From: Clostridium thailandense
Lineage (GTDB): Bacteria; Bacillota; Clostridia; Clostridiales; Clostridiaceae
DNA length: 64,000 nucleotides
Assembly (NCBI RefSeq): GCF_019207025.1
Contig: NZ_JAEEGC010000026.1
Coordinates: 62,001-126,000, forward strand
Direction: 5' to 3'
Shown here: positions 18,067-26,667 of the stretch, piece by piece
Numbering within the stretch: the stretch's first letter is position 1
Layout of the letters: each line of letters begins with the position of its first letter
Notes under the pieces: generated by a model
The model's database searches: none
The model's input: the letters and a program-made list of their open reading frames with translations, nothing else
What the model was told of the DNA's origin: nothing
Program-made: the position numbers and the translations under genes

Positions 18067-20160
18067 TTAATGAAAAGCCCTCCAAAAGCCGCCTTTGGTA
18101 TCTATGATATCCATAATCTCAGTAAATGGAATATCGAAAGTAACAAATCCAGATGAATATGGAGCAATTTCATAAGGATCAAAATAAATATGCAGCGCAT
18201 CTTCCGTTACATAAAATGGTTGGTTAGGCTTAATTCCTTCGTATTGATCCTTCCAAATTCCTAATTCTTCTCCCTTTTTATCTATCTGTTTTTGTATTAT
18301 GTCACTTAACCTTTTTACATAATTGCTGTTCTTTTTAAATAAATCTTTAAGTTCGTAAAAATCTCCATTTTTCAAATTAATATGAACATAAATTTGAGTA
18401 GGCATACCATGCGCTGCACCAAATGGATAATTATATCCCCAAAGCTCTAACACTAACAAATCTTTTTTATAAAAGGTAATATCAAACCCTCCAAGATAGG
18501 AATAATCCAACTGTTCACTGCCTACATCCTTTAGATTAGAAAGTTTCTTAAGCTCATCATTTATTATCCTCTCCTTATTTTTGTCTTTGGCTCCGCTAAG
18601 CTGAGGATAGTATACAAGATAGTCCCTATTAGGTTTATATTTTTCTTCATTTAGGATGTAACCATTGTTAAGTGGAACCTCAGTATTCTGTCTCCAAATA
18701 AGTTTACCTGCTTTATCATAATAGGAAAGTCTATAATCCACATTAGCTTTAATTATATTGTCTAACAAAGTCAAAGTTCCAGAACCCTCAACTTTAGGTA
18801 AGCTATCTACTCTTTTTCCTTGCTTATCAATAAAATAAGTAAATTTATTATCATAAACAGATGCTAAATTATTTTTATATTCTGATACACCATAATAGAT
18901 AAACCCTGTTAAAACTTTGCCTTTACTATCTGAAATAGCATACTTAGATGGCATATAATTAGCCTCATCCTTAATAGGGATTCCTACAGCAAATCTGTCT
19001 TCGCCTAAGAAGTCAATTCTATTATACTTAGGCTGAATAGTATACTCTCCATTTCTATTAATAACTCCAAATTTTATTATGGTGTCCCCTTCACCTACTA
19101 TAGCAGTTCCATTTTTAAAACTTTCTACTGATCCATATTTAGGAGCAACTATTATTTGTCCATTTTCATCCATCAATCCAAACTTTCCATCAATCTTTTC
19201 TTTAAAAAATAATCTTCCTTCACTTATATCCGTCACCTGTTCATACGGAAAAGTCTTTAAAATTTTACCGTTTAAATCGATAACTCCATATTTTTCATTT
19301 TCTAGTTGTACTACCGCTCTTCCGTTACTAAAGTTTCCAGCTGATAAAAATTGTGGAGGCACTACTACTTTACCTTGTAAATTAATATATCCATACTTCC
19401 ACTGATCGCCTTTTTCTACTATTGAAAATAATGCTCTTCCATTATAAAATTCAGATATGAAGTTATCATTTTCAAATAACTCTTTTCCGCTTTCATCAAT
19501 GACTTTATACTTTTGATTATCTGTAACAATGGCTCTCTTTTCTTTAAATCCTTGGATGTCTGAGTATTTAGGCTGTATTACATAGTTTCCAAATTCATCT
19601 ATTGCACCAGCCTTATCATTTATTCTTACTATAGCTAACCCATTTTCTTGAAAATCTTCTGCAGAATCAAATTTAATTGGAATTATTAATTTTCCACTAG
19701 AATCAATATATCCATATCTTACTCCTTCTATCTCTCTCCTAGATGCTGGATATAACTCTATTTTCTTTCTTGGCACATTGAATGGTTCTTTTTTATTTAC
19801 AACTTTTTTTAATGTTCCATCCATCCATGTCCATACATTTAACTCATACCACATATCATCAATTTTCCACTTTACGATGATATCTTTCTTGCCATCTCCC
19901 GTACAATCTCTTAAGTGAAAATCATATATCCTGTAGATTTTTCCTGGAGTATGTCCTATGTTGTACCAGTAATATCCTTGCTTTTTAAAAATACTCAAAT
20001 ATTGTTTTCCCATAAACGTATATGCTACTACAGCTTCAAACTTACCATCTCCATCTAAATCACCAAGCCTTACTGACTGCTTTAAATATGTGATAATTTC
20101 TGCTCCAAAAGGTAAAAGTATAGAGAAAAATTTTTCTATCTTTGAATTTCTAAAGTCCAC
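18067..20160 (-). CDS. WG-repeat protein with FG-GAP-like N-terminus and DUF3298 C-terminus
   Basis: This is a 697-residue multi-domain protein. Residues about 30-110 contain two Asp/Gly-rich calcium-type loops (DLDGDGKFE and DCTGDGKKD), as in FG-GAP/VCBS propellers. Residues about 150-470 hold around eight WG-type repeats (YGYIDSSGKLIIPIKFD, YGVIDLNGKI, FGLMDENGQIIVAPKY). The C-terminal 190 residues resemble DUF3298, found in extracytoplasmic or sensor proteins. Although this suggests a surface function, I see no signal peptide or membrane segment. Translation appears to start at GTG 20160, behind TGGAGTGA. The role is unknown; WG repeats are generally regarded as protein-binding. Confidence 0.8.
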   Translation of the reverse strand: MDFRNSKIEKFFSILLPFGAEIITYLKQSVRLGDLDGDGKFEAVVAYTFMGKQYLSIFKKQGYYWYNIGHTPGKIYRIYDFHLRDCTGDGKKDIIVKWKIDDMWYELNVWTWMDGTLKKVVNKKEPFNVPRKKIELYPASRREIEGVRYGYIDSSGKLIIPIKFDSAEDFQENGLAIVRINDKAGAIDEFGNYVIQPKYSDIQGFKEKRAIVTDNQKYKVIDESGKELFENDNFISEFYNGRALFSIVEKGDQWKYGYINLQGKVVVPPQFLSAGNFSNGRAVVQLENEKYGVIDLNGKILKTFPYEQVTDISEGRLFFKEKIDGKFGLMDENGQIIVAPKYGSVESFKNGTAIVGEGDTIIKFGVINRNGEYTIQPKYNRIDFLGEDRFAVGIPIKDEANYMPSKYAISDSKGKVLTGFIYYGVSEYKNNLASVYDNKFTYFIDKQGKRVDSLPKVEGSGTLTLLDNIIKANVDYRLSYYDKAGKLIWRQNTEVPLNNGYILNEEKYKPNRDYLVYYPQLSGAKDKNKERIINDELKKLSNLKDVGSEQLDYSYLGGFDITFYKKDLLVLELWGYNYPFGAAHGMPTQIYVHINLKNGDFYELKDLFKKNSNYVKRLSDIIQKQIDKKGEELGIWKDQYEGIKPNQPFYVTEDALHIYFDPYEIAPYSSGFVTFDIPFTEIMDIIDTKGGFWRAFH

Positions 20161-20226
20161 AAAATCACTCCATAATTATTCATATCTGTATATTTTATGA
20201 ATCTCACTCAATATTTGTGCAATAAA

Positions 20227-20262
20227 AACCGCAGAATTTTTCTATCCTGCGGTTTTTTTATA
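20227..20262 (-). terminator. Rho-independent terminator after malic enzyme
   Basis: CCGCAGGATAG...CTGCGG with a following T-run on the minus strand starts directly past the malic enzyme stop codon. The A-rich flank makes it work on both strands. Confidence 0.8.
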
Positions 20263-21492
20263 TTAAATTCCTAATAATTTTTTTGTGTGTTCTTCTACCA
20301 TTTCTGGTGTAATATCAGTTTTTCTAGCAACACCAGTATCTATTGCTGCTCTTGCTACATAAGCAGCTACCTTTGGTGCTATTCTTAAATCAAAAGCTTG
20401 TGGAATAATATAGTCAGTTTTTACTTCCTCTTCGCTTATAAGCCCTGCTATAGCATATGCTGCTGCTACTTTCATATCTTCATTTATTTCCTTTGCACGT
20501 ACATCTAATGCACCTCTAAAAATACCTGGAAAAGCCAAAACATTGTTTATCTGATTTGCATAATCAGAACGTCCAGTACCTACTACTGCTGCACCAGCTT
20601 CTATTGCTTCTTCTGGGAATATTTCAGGTACAGGATTTGCCATAGCAAAAATTACTGCACCCTTATTCATTGTTTTTACCATTTCCTTAGTAAGCACTCC
20701 AGGAGCAGAAACTCCTATGAACACATCAGCACCCTTTATAGCATCTTCTAGAGTTCCTTTTACTTTTCCGCCATTAGTAATTGATGCCATATTAGCTTGA
20801 GCTTCATTCATCCAGCTTTCACCTTCACATAAAATACCCTTACGATCTACTAAAATTACATTTTTCAAACCAGCTTTTAATAGAAGCTTTGTAATAGCTA
20901 TTCCTGCAGAACCAGCTCCGTTAAGAACTAATTTCACCTGGCTAAGTTCTTTCTTTACAACCTTTAACGCATTAATTAATCCAGCTAATACTACTATTGC
21001 AGTTCCATGTTGATCATCATGGAATACAGGTATATTTAATTCTTCTTTTAATCTTTTTTCAATTTCAAAACACTCTGGAGCCTTTATATCTTCAAGATTT
21101 ATTCCTCCAAAAGTTGGCTCCATAAGCTTTACGGTTTCCACAATCTTATTTATATCTTTTGTATCCAAACATATTGGAAAGGCATCTACTCCTGCAAATG
21201 CTTTAAATAAAACTGATTTACCTTCCATAACTGGAAGTCCAGCTCCTGCTCCTATATCTCCAAGTCCTAATACTGCTGTACCATTTGTCACTACAGCTAC
21301 CCAATTTCCTTTTGAAGTGTAGTCATAGATAGTGTCATAATTTTTATTAATTTCTAAGCATGGTTCTGCAACACCTGGAGTGTATGCCATCGTTAAATCT
21401 TCCTTATTTTTTACTGCTACTTTGCAATGCAGGGCAATCTTCCCCTCATTATCTTTGTGAAATTTTAATGCTTTTTCCCTTAGCTCACTCAT
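20263..21492 (-). CDS. NAD(P)-dependent malic enzyme
   Basis: This enzyme oxidatively decarboxylates malate to pyruvate. The 409-residue length is that of the short bacterial malic enzymes. Motifs seen are YTPGVAEPCLEI near residue 37 with the catalytic Tyr, GLGDIGAGAGLPVMEGK, the metal-binding HDDQHGTAIV, and a Rossmann loop NGAGSAGIAI near residue 190. The C-terminus has AMANPVPEIFPEEA. GGAGGT lies 12 bases from the ATG. It is monocistronic, bounded by a terminator, with a palindromic operator candidate upstream. Cofactor preference (NAD or NADP) cannot be settled by eye. Confidence 0.93.
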   Translation of the reverse strand: MSELREKALKFHKDNEGKIALHCKVAVKNKEDLTMAYTPGVAEPCLEINKNYDTIYDYTSKGNWVAVVTNGTAVLGLGDIGAGAGLPVMEGKSVLFKAFAGVDAFPICLDTKDINKIVETVKLMEPTFGGINLEDIKAPECFEIEKRLKEELNIPVFHDDQHGTAIVVLAGLINALKVVKKELSQVKLVLNGAGSAGIAITKLLLKAGLKNVILVDRKGILCEGESWMNEAQANMASITNGGKVKGTLEDAIKGADVFIGVSAPGVLTKEMVKTMNKGAVIFAMANPVPEIFPEEAIEAGAAVVGTGRSDYANQINNVLAFPGIFRGALDVRAKEINEDMKVAAAYAIAGLISEEEVKTDYIIPQAFDLRIAPKVAAYVARAAIDTGVARKTDITPEMVEEHTKKLLGI

Positions 21493-21524
21493 TTGTAAGT
21501 CGTTACCTCCTAAATATCTGTTTT

Positions 21525-21538
21525 CCTGGTATACCAGG
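21525..21538. promoter_or_regulatory. Candidate operator upstream of malic enzyme
   Basis: CCTGGTATACCAGG is a perfect 14-bp palindrome, 33 bases before the malic enzyme start. The TGGTATACCA core resembles sites bound by GntR/FadR-type regulators. The regulator is not identified. Confidence 0.4.
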
Positions 21539-21575
21539 TTCCGTTATTACTACAGTATTTAGTATAACATTAAGT

Positions 21576-22445
21576 TTAACTTCTTTCAAAACTAAGGTTT
21601 TTAACCCAAATATTCATATTTTCAAAACCACCACATATATTGCAATTATTTATTAACCTTCCCCTAAATTTATAACCATGTTTACTTAATACAATATTAA
21701 TACCTGGATTTACCGCTCTGGATAAACTATACAAAGTAATCAATCTTCTATTTCTAAGCTCCGCTTCTAAAAAGTAAATAATATTAGATAATATACCTTG
21801 ACCTCTATATTGCGGATAAGTTGCACAGTCAGTCATCTCAGCATTTAAATTTTCTTCATCAATATCGGCAGAGGCAACGCCAATTACTTTACCGTCATCA
21901 ATAGCTACTTTATATAAAATGTTTTTATTCATAGTCTTTCTTAAATATTCTTCATCATAAACAGGAGAAGGATATGTGAAAAACACATTATAGAATAGCT
22001 CTATCATGCCCTTTATGTCATTTTCGTTTGCGGTTCTTATCTCATATTTAAAGTTATTTTCACTATACACAAAAGTATTTCCTACATTTAAACTTTTCAT
22101 TAAAAATATATTTTCTTTATCTCTATTTCTATAGAGCTTTCTGCTACTGTCAATAAAATAAGACATACAAAATGCATCTTCTCCTTTAAAATACCCATCT
22201 ATTTTACCTTCTAGATGAAAACCTGCTTCAAGAAAACTTACATATGCTTCGTTATCACAATTGCAAATAACTTTACCTAAATGTTGCTTTGCTGCAAAAT
22301 GCACTATTCTTCTTATATTTTGAGCAGATATATTATGAAATTCAATTATTTTAATACGGCTATTGGTATAGTCAACATATATTTTTGATTGATCTATTTT
22401 AGTGTGGTAGTTATCATTATTTAATTTACAGTGCTCTATATTCAT
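21576..22445 (-). CDS. ablB: Beta-lysine N-acetyltransferase (AblB)
   Basis: This 289-residue protein has a C-terminal GNAT acetyltransferase domain (about residues 130-270) with the acetyl-CoA loop TYPQYRGQGILSNIIY. In the known pathway AblB acetylates beta-lysine, made by AblA, to N-epsilon-acetyl-beta-lysine, a compatible solute of methanogens and some bacteria. Its start overlaps the end of ablA by 20 bases, so the two are translationally coupled. The N-terminal half (KIYVDYTNSRIKIIEF) fits the AblB family. The gene pair, more than the sequence alone, fixes the substrate. Confidence 0.88.
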   Translation of the reverse strand: MNIEHCKLNNDNYHTKIDQSKIYVDYTNSRIKIIEFHNISAQNIRRIVHFAAKQHLGKVICNCDNEAYVSFLEAGFHLEGKIDGYFKGEDAFCMSYFIDSSRKLYRNRDKENIFLMKSLNVGNTFVYSENNFKYEIRTANENDIKGMIELFYNVFFTYPSPVYDEEYLRKTMNKNILYKVAIDDGKVIGVASADIDEENLNAEMTDCATYPQYRGQGILSNIIYFLEAELRNRRLITLYSLSRAVNPGINIVLSKHGYKFRGRLINNCNICGGFENMNIWVKNLSFERS

Positions 22446-23703
22446 TGAGATGTTCCCTCCTTTTTATTCTAACGTTGCTTCTTGGCGTTAAGCAAACTCT
22501 TTCATCTCTAAAAAGTTTTTCTAAGCCTTTATATTCATCATTCTTAAACTTTGCACACATTCCACAGTTTTTGCACTCATGCGTTTTATCAGATGGTTCA
22601 GTATAGGTGCATAATACACCTTCATAGTTCCTTAAAACTATTTTCTCAGGAGATTGAGATATTAAATATTGAGGATTTATAGGTATTTTTCCTCCACCTC
22701 CTGGTGCATCAACTACAAAAGTAGGAACTGCAAATCCTGATGTATGGCCGCGCAAAAGTTCTATGATTTCAATACCAGTAGAAACTGTTGTTCTAAAGTG
22801 TTCAATTCCCTCAGATAAGTCACATTGATATATATAATACGGCCTTACTCTATTCTTAACTAACTCATGTACGAGAACTCTCATGATATATGGGCAATCA
22901 TTAATGTTTTTTAACAACACAGACTGGTTTCCTAGCGGAACTCCAGCGTCGGCAAGCATCTTACATGCTAACATTGATTCCTCAGTTATTTCCTTTGGAT
23001 GATTGAAGTGAGTATTAATCCAAACTGGATGATACTTTTTGATAATATTACAAAGTTCGCTAGTTATTCTTTGAGGCATTACAACAGGTACTCTTGTTCC
23101 AATTCTTATAACCTCAACATGATCTATTTCCCTAAGTTTCTTTAATATGAAATCAAGTTTTTTATCTGAAATACACAGCGCATCTCCACCTGATATCAAT
23201 ACATCCCGTACTTCTTTATGCTTCTTAATATATTCAACGGCTTTTAAAATATTAATATCTGATAATGAGCTGTCCTCATGCCCCGCGAATCTCCTCCTTG
23301 TACAATGTCTGCAATACATCGAGCATCGTTCAGTAACAAGAAGTAATACTCTATCTGGATATCTATGAGTAAGTCCGGGGACTGGGGAATCAAGCGTCTC
23401 ATGCAGCGGATCACTGCTGTCATATTTAGATATCTTTGTTTCCTCAATAGTAGGAATTGCCTGTCTTCTAATTGGACAATTATAATCATTAACATCAATT
23501 AATGTTGCATAATAAGGAGTTATTGCCATCTTAAGTTTTTTAAGACTAGCTTTTATGCCTCTTTTTTCCTCTTCTGTAAGCCTTACTACTTTTTCTAATT
23601 CCTCAACTGTAGTTATTCTATTAGCTATCTGCCATTCCCAGCTGTTCCACTGTTTTTCTGTAACCTCTCTCCATAGTGATATATCTTTATAGTTTCTTTT
23701 CAA
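22426..23703 (-). CDS. ablA: Lysine 2,3-aminomutase
   Basis: This radical SAM, PLP-dependent enzyme converts L-lysine to L-beta-lysine. It has about 425 residues with the SAM-cluster motif CSMYCRHC near residue 130, followed by TRRRFAG. The PLP-binding lysine lies in DAPGGGGKIP, and the C-terminal Cys cluster is HECKNCGMC. I chose a TTG start at 23703, eight bases behind AAGGAGG and giving the usual KRNYKDI opening; the in-frame ATG at 23727 lies upstream of that site. It could serve lysine fermentation, but the overlapping ablB and the upstream riboswitch indicate osmolyte synthesis. Confidence 0.93.
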   Translation of the reverse strand: MKRNYKDISLWREVTEKQWNSWEWQIANRITTVEELEKVVRLTEEEKRGIKASLKKLKMAITPYYATLIDVNDYNCPIRRQAIPTIEETKISKYDSSDPLHETLDSPVPGLTHRYPDRVLLLVTERCSMYCRHCTRRRFAGHEDSSLSDINILKAVEYIKKHKEVRDVLISGGDALCISDKKLDFILKKLREIDHVEVIRIGTRVPVVMPQRITSELCNIIKKYHPVWINTHFNHPKEITEESMLACKMLADAGVPLGNQSVLLKNINDCPYIMRVLVHELVKNRVRPYYIYQCDLSEGIEHFRTTVSTGIEIIELLRGHTSGFAVPTFVVDAPGGGGKIPINPQYLISQSPEKIVLRNYEGVLCTYTEPSDKTHECKNCGMCAKFKNDEYKGLEKLFRDERVCLTPRSNVRIKRREHLNEYRAL

Positions 23704-23747
23704 CTTAAAAACCTCCTTAAAAGGCAATGATAATCATATAAAATTAC

Positions 23748-24569
23748 TTATATAACATCTGCCTGTTTTGATATATATAAATCTTCTATAACTTTTGATA
23801 AACATAAGACATCACTCATCTCATAAAAGCCTACTTTATTTTGTAAAAAATTTATTGCGTGAATTGCACCTAATGCAAAAATTTTTCTTGAAAAAGATTC
23901 ATGAGAAATTGTAATTCTATCATGTTCTCCAACAATTAATACTTCATGTTTACTTATTACACCACCAGCTCGTACTGCTGCTATAGGGATTTCCCCACTG
24001 CTAACATCTCTTCCGGAATATATTAAACCTTCTTCTATTTCTTTAGCTATCTTTAATGCTGTACCAGATGGACTGTCTTTCTTATTTTTATGATGAATTT
24101 CTGAAATATGAAAATCATAATTGTTTAATAAAATAGATGTCAGCTTTACTAAAACCATCATCACATTAACCCCAAGTGTTATATTTGGTACATAGATTAT
24201 TCCATTATGATTAACTTGAGTCAAATTTTCTATCTTTTTCAAATCTAATTCATTAAAACCTGTAGTACCAATAACCATATTGATCTTCATTTGCGATACT
24301 ATCTCAGCATTTTTCAAAGTGGCTTCTGGCCTAGAAAAGTCAACTACCACATCAGGTTTATATTTTAATAAGTTCTCTTCTAATCTATCAGTGCTTTCTA
24401 TTCTAATACCAGTTTCACTAGTTTCAACTATACAACCTAAATCTTTCCCCTCTTTATCACTACTAGGACTGCAAAAAACTGACACAAGCTCTATATCACT
24501 GCGGTCTAACAATACTTTAGCAATTTCCTTTCCTGTTTTACCAACACCAATTAAACATACTCTTATCAT
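23748..24569 (-). CDS. dapB: 4-hydroxy-tetrahydrodipicolinate reductase
   Basis: DapB reduces 4-hydroxy-tetrahydrodipicolinate with NAD(P)H in the diaminopimelate/lysine pathway. The 273-residue protein has an N-terminal Rossmann loop (GVGKTGKEIAKVL) and the catalytic region EIHHKNKKDSPSGTAL with the His-His-x-x-Lys signature. AAGGAGGT precedes the ATG. It is first in the transcript with ablA and ablB, 44 bases ahead of ablA. I infer that it boosts lysine supply for beta-lysine production. The leader carries the c-di-AMP riboswitch. Confidence 0.94.
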   Translation of the reverse strand: MIRVCLIGVGKTGKEIAKVLLDRSDIELVSVFCSPSSDKEGKDLGCIVETSETGIRIESTDRLEENLLKYKPDVVVDFSRPEATLKNAEIVSQMKINMVIGTTGFNELDLKKIENLTQVNHNGIIYVPNITLGVNVMMVLVKLTSILLNNYDFHISEIHHKNKKDSPSGTALKIAKEIEEGLIYSGRDVSSGEIPIAAVRAGGVISKHEVLIVGEHDRITISHESFSRKIFALGAIHAINFLQNKVGFYEMSDVLCLSKVIEDLYISKQADVI

Positions 24570-24605
24570 ACTTAAACCTCCTTAAAATTTTACTAAAAAA
24601 GAACA

Positions 24606-24629
24606 AGCTGTAGAGAAGTCTCTACAGCT
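24606..24629 (-). terminator. Leader terminator (riboswitch expression platform)
   Basis: On the minus strand AGCTGTAGAGA pairs with TCTCTACAGCT and is followed by TTGTTCTTTTTT. It lies between the riboswitch and the dapB start at 24569, where a ligand-controlled terminator would sit. Confidence 0.85.
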
Positions 24630-24689
24630 CACACAAAGCCTTAACATTCACAGGCATACCAAATAAAGCATATTAAGCATACCAAAAAA

Positions 24690-24815
24690 CTTCTCTTCAA
24701 CGCTTACGAGATTAGCTGACGGATTCGGGTCGAAGAAACTAACCCTACTTGTCTTAAAGACAAGACTCACCCCAAAAATTGGTTCTCCCGCTCAAATTGA
24801 TTCAGCGCTTTAAAC
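24690..24815 (-). ncRNA. c-di-AMP riboswitch (ydaO/yuaA type)
   Basis: Read on the minus strand, the region contains the conserved blocks of the ydaO-yuaA RNA in order: GAGCGGGAGAACC, GGGGTGAGTC, TAGGGTT, then CCGAATCCGTCAGC, TAATCTCGTAAGCG and TTGAAGAG. This class binds cyclic di-AMP and usually switches expression off when the ligand is high. It lies in the leader of dapB-ablA-ablB ahead of an intrinsic terminator. A lysine riboswitch would be the usual expectation for dapB, but its signature is absent. A covariance-model search would settle the class. Confidence 0.92.
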
Positions 24816-24854
24816 ATTTATTAACTTTTACCGGGGGCATTACCTGTATATATA

Positions 24855-24883
24855 AACATATCATTATCACATATATATGTCAA
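24855..24883 (-). promoter_or_regulatory. Promoter of the riboswitch-dapB-ablAB transcript
   Basis: On the minus strand TTGACA (24883-24878), a 17-base spacer and TATGTT (24860-24855) form a good sigma-A promoter. The predicted start lies just upstream of the riboswitch. Confidence 0.65.
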
Positions 24884-24900
24884 CATATATATGTGATAAT
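24863..24900. promoter_or_regulatory. 38-bp palindrome overlapping the dapB promoter
   Basis: Two exact 18-base inverted arms (ATTATCACATATATATGT and its complement) are separated by CA. The element covers the -35 box and spacer of the minus-strand promoter and lies beside the plus-strand promoter. It may be an operator for a shared regulator; the alternating AT core weakens the case. Confidence 0.45.
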
Positions 24901-24917
24901 ATATATATCGACATATA

Positions 24918-24946
24918 TTGACATGCATATATACAAGTGTTAATAT
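24918..24946 (+). promoter_or_regulatory. Promoter of the ClC-GGDEF transcript
   Basis: TTGACA (24918-24923), a 17-base spacer and TAATAT (24941-24946) point toward the ClC gene at 25050. Confidence 0.6.
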
Positions 24947-25049
24947 TATATATTGTGGTCATATAAATATAATGAAGTAACTCTGTGTTGCTTTTACAAA
25001 TTGAAATTTATAAATCATAGTAAGAATAAAGGAATGGAGGAATAAATAA

Positions 25050-26645
25050 ATGATAGAAAGTGATGATAACGCTACTTATAATACTTTATCTCACTGGAAT
25101 ACCTTTAAATTCAAACTTATAATAGAAGGTATTATAGTAGGTATATTGACAGGGTTTATTGTTGTCTTATACAGATATCTACTAGAAAAATCATTGTATG
25201 TAATAGATGGTCTTTATATAGTGTTATCTCAAAAATATTGGCTTATCCCATTTTGGATTGTCACTTTAGCAATTATAGGTTATATAGTTGGATTACTAGT
25301 AAAAAAAGAACCAATGATTAGTGGTAGTGGAATTCCTCAAGTAGAAGGTGTACTTTTGAGAAAACTCCATATGAATTGGCTAAAAGTCATTATAGGTAAG
25401 TTTGTAGGTGGAGTATTATCTATAGGCTCTGGACTTTCACTTGGCAGAGAAGGCCCATCAGTTCAATTAGGCGCCGCAGTAGGTTTGGGGGTTAGCAGAG
25501 TTTTTAACAGATTGAAATTAGAAGAAAAATTTCTTATTACAAGTGGAGCTAGTGCTGGTCTTGCAGCTGCCTTTAATGCTCCTTTAGCTGGTGCAATGTT
25601 TTCATTAGAGGAAACTCATAAAAACTTTTCTCCACTAGTTTTACTTTCTGCGTTGTCAGCAGCACTGTCAGCTGATTTTGTATCTAGTGGATTTTTCGGT
25701 TTAGAACCAGTATTTGATTTTAAAAATTTAACAACACTAACTTTAAATTATTATTTTTACATAGCTATATTAGGAGTTTTAGTTGGAATTTTAGGAGTAG
25801 TATTTAATAAAACCATTATGAAAACCCAAGATATATATTCAATGCAAAAGTGGCTTCCCGCTGAATTTAAACCTATTGTTCCCTTAATACTTTCAGTACC
25901 ACTTGGACTTTTATTACCTCAAGTATTAGGGGGTGGACATACTCTTATAATGTCATTGGTTAAAAATAATTTTCATATAAAAATACTTGTAGTATTATTA
26001 GTAGCAAAGTTTTTATTTACTATGGTAAGCTACGGTTCAGGTGCTCCTGGTGGAATATTTTTACCCTTACTTACTGTAGGAGCATTAATAGGAACATTAT
26101 ATGGAACTATATTAGTAACCATATTTCATTTTAATAGCATTTATATAAGCAATTTTGTAATTCTGGCGATGGCTGGATATTTTACTGCTGTTGTTAGAGC
26201 ACCTATTACTGGAAGCATTTTAATTACAGAGATGACAGGGTCATTTAATCATCTGCTCCCTTTAGCTCTTATATCTATCATTGCCTATATTACTGCAGAT
26301 CTTTTAAAATCAGAACCTATTTATGAATCCTTGCTTGATAGATTTTTAATGCACAATACTAATAATAAAACTATTAAAGATGATAAAACAAAAGCTATAT
26401 TAGAAATTGCTGTATACATGGGATCACTGCTAGATGGTAAATGTATAAAAGAAATTGAATGGCCTAATAACTGTCTTTTAGTAGCTGTTAAACGTGGTGA
26501 AAAAGAAATCATTCCAAAAGGTAATACTTTAATTTGTCCTGGCGATTATCTCATTGTTCTAACTGATAATTGTGGAGCTTCTAAAGTAACTGAATCTTTG
26601 TTATCAATGGCAAATAGCTATGAGTCAAAATTCAAAACTCAATAA
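25050..26645 (+). CDS. ClC-family chloride/proton exchanger with C-terminal RCK_C (TrkA-C) domain
   Basis: This 531-residue membrane transporter has the ClC selectivity motifs GSGIPQVEG near residue 92, GREGPSVQLG near residue 131 and GAPGGIFLPLL near residue 330, with about ten or more hydrophobic helices. ClC exchangers swap Cl- for H+. Residues about 450-525 form an RCK_C domain (MGSLLDGKCIKEIEWP, CPGDYLIVLT), a module that binds c-di-AMP in several potassium and proton transport proteins. GGAGG precedes the ATG. It is divergent from the c-di-AMP-riboswitch operon and is followed 22 bases later by a GGDEF gene, probably in one transcript. Confidence 0.92.
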   Translation: MIESDDNATYNTLSHWNTFKFKLIIEGIIVGILTGFIVVLYRYLLEKSLYVIDGLYIVLSQKYWLIPFWIVTLAIIGYIVGLLVKKEPMISGSGIPQVEGVLLRKLHMNWLKVIIGKFVGGVLSIGSGLSLGREGPSVQLGAAVGLGVSRVFNRLKLEEKFLITSGASAGLAAAFNAPLAGAMFSLEETHKNFSPLVLLSALSAALSADFVSSGFFGLEPVFDFKNLTTLTLNYYFYIAILGVLVGILGVVFNKTIMKTQDIYSMQKWLPAEFKPIVPLILSVPLGLLLPQVLGGGHTLIMSLVKNNFHIKILVVLLVAKFLFTMVSYGSGAPGGIFLPLLTVGALIGTLYGTILVTIFHFNSIYISNFVILAMAGYFTAVVRAPITGSILITEMTGSFNHLLPLALISIIAYITADLLKSEPIYESLLDRFLMHNTNNKTIKDDKTKAILEIAVYMGSLLDGKCIKEIEWPNNCLLVAVKRGEKEIIPKGNTLICPGDYLIVLTDNCGASKVTESLLSMANSYESKFKTQ

Positions 26646-26667
26646 TTATATTTTATGGAGGTCTCTT

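Larger units (their letters stand above)
24570..25049. other. Divergent control region between dapB and the ClC gene
   Basis: About 480 bases hold, from left to right, the dapB leader terminator, the c-di-AMP riboswitch, a minus-strand promoter inside a 38-bp palindrome and a plus-strand promoter for the ClC gene. No coding frame is seen. Confidence 0.7.

Noticed and set aside
23244-23498. An 84-codon frame inside ablA
   Set aside because: It is an alternative-frame shadow of the radical SAM core of ablA.
22426-23703. Lysine fermentation to butyrate and acetate
   Set aside because: The partner genes of that pathway (beta-lysine mutase and later steps) are absent, whereas ablB overlaps the gene.
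24600-24850. Lysine riboswitch upstream of dapB
   Set aside because: It would fit the gene, but the conserved blocks are those of the c-di-AMP (ydaO) class and the lysine-element signature is absent.
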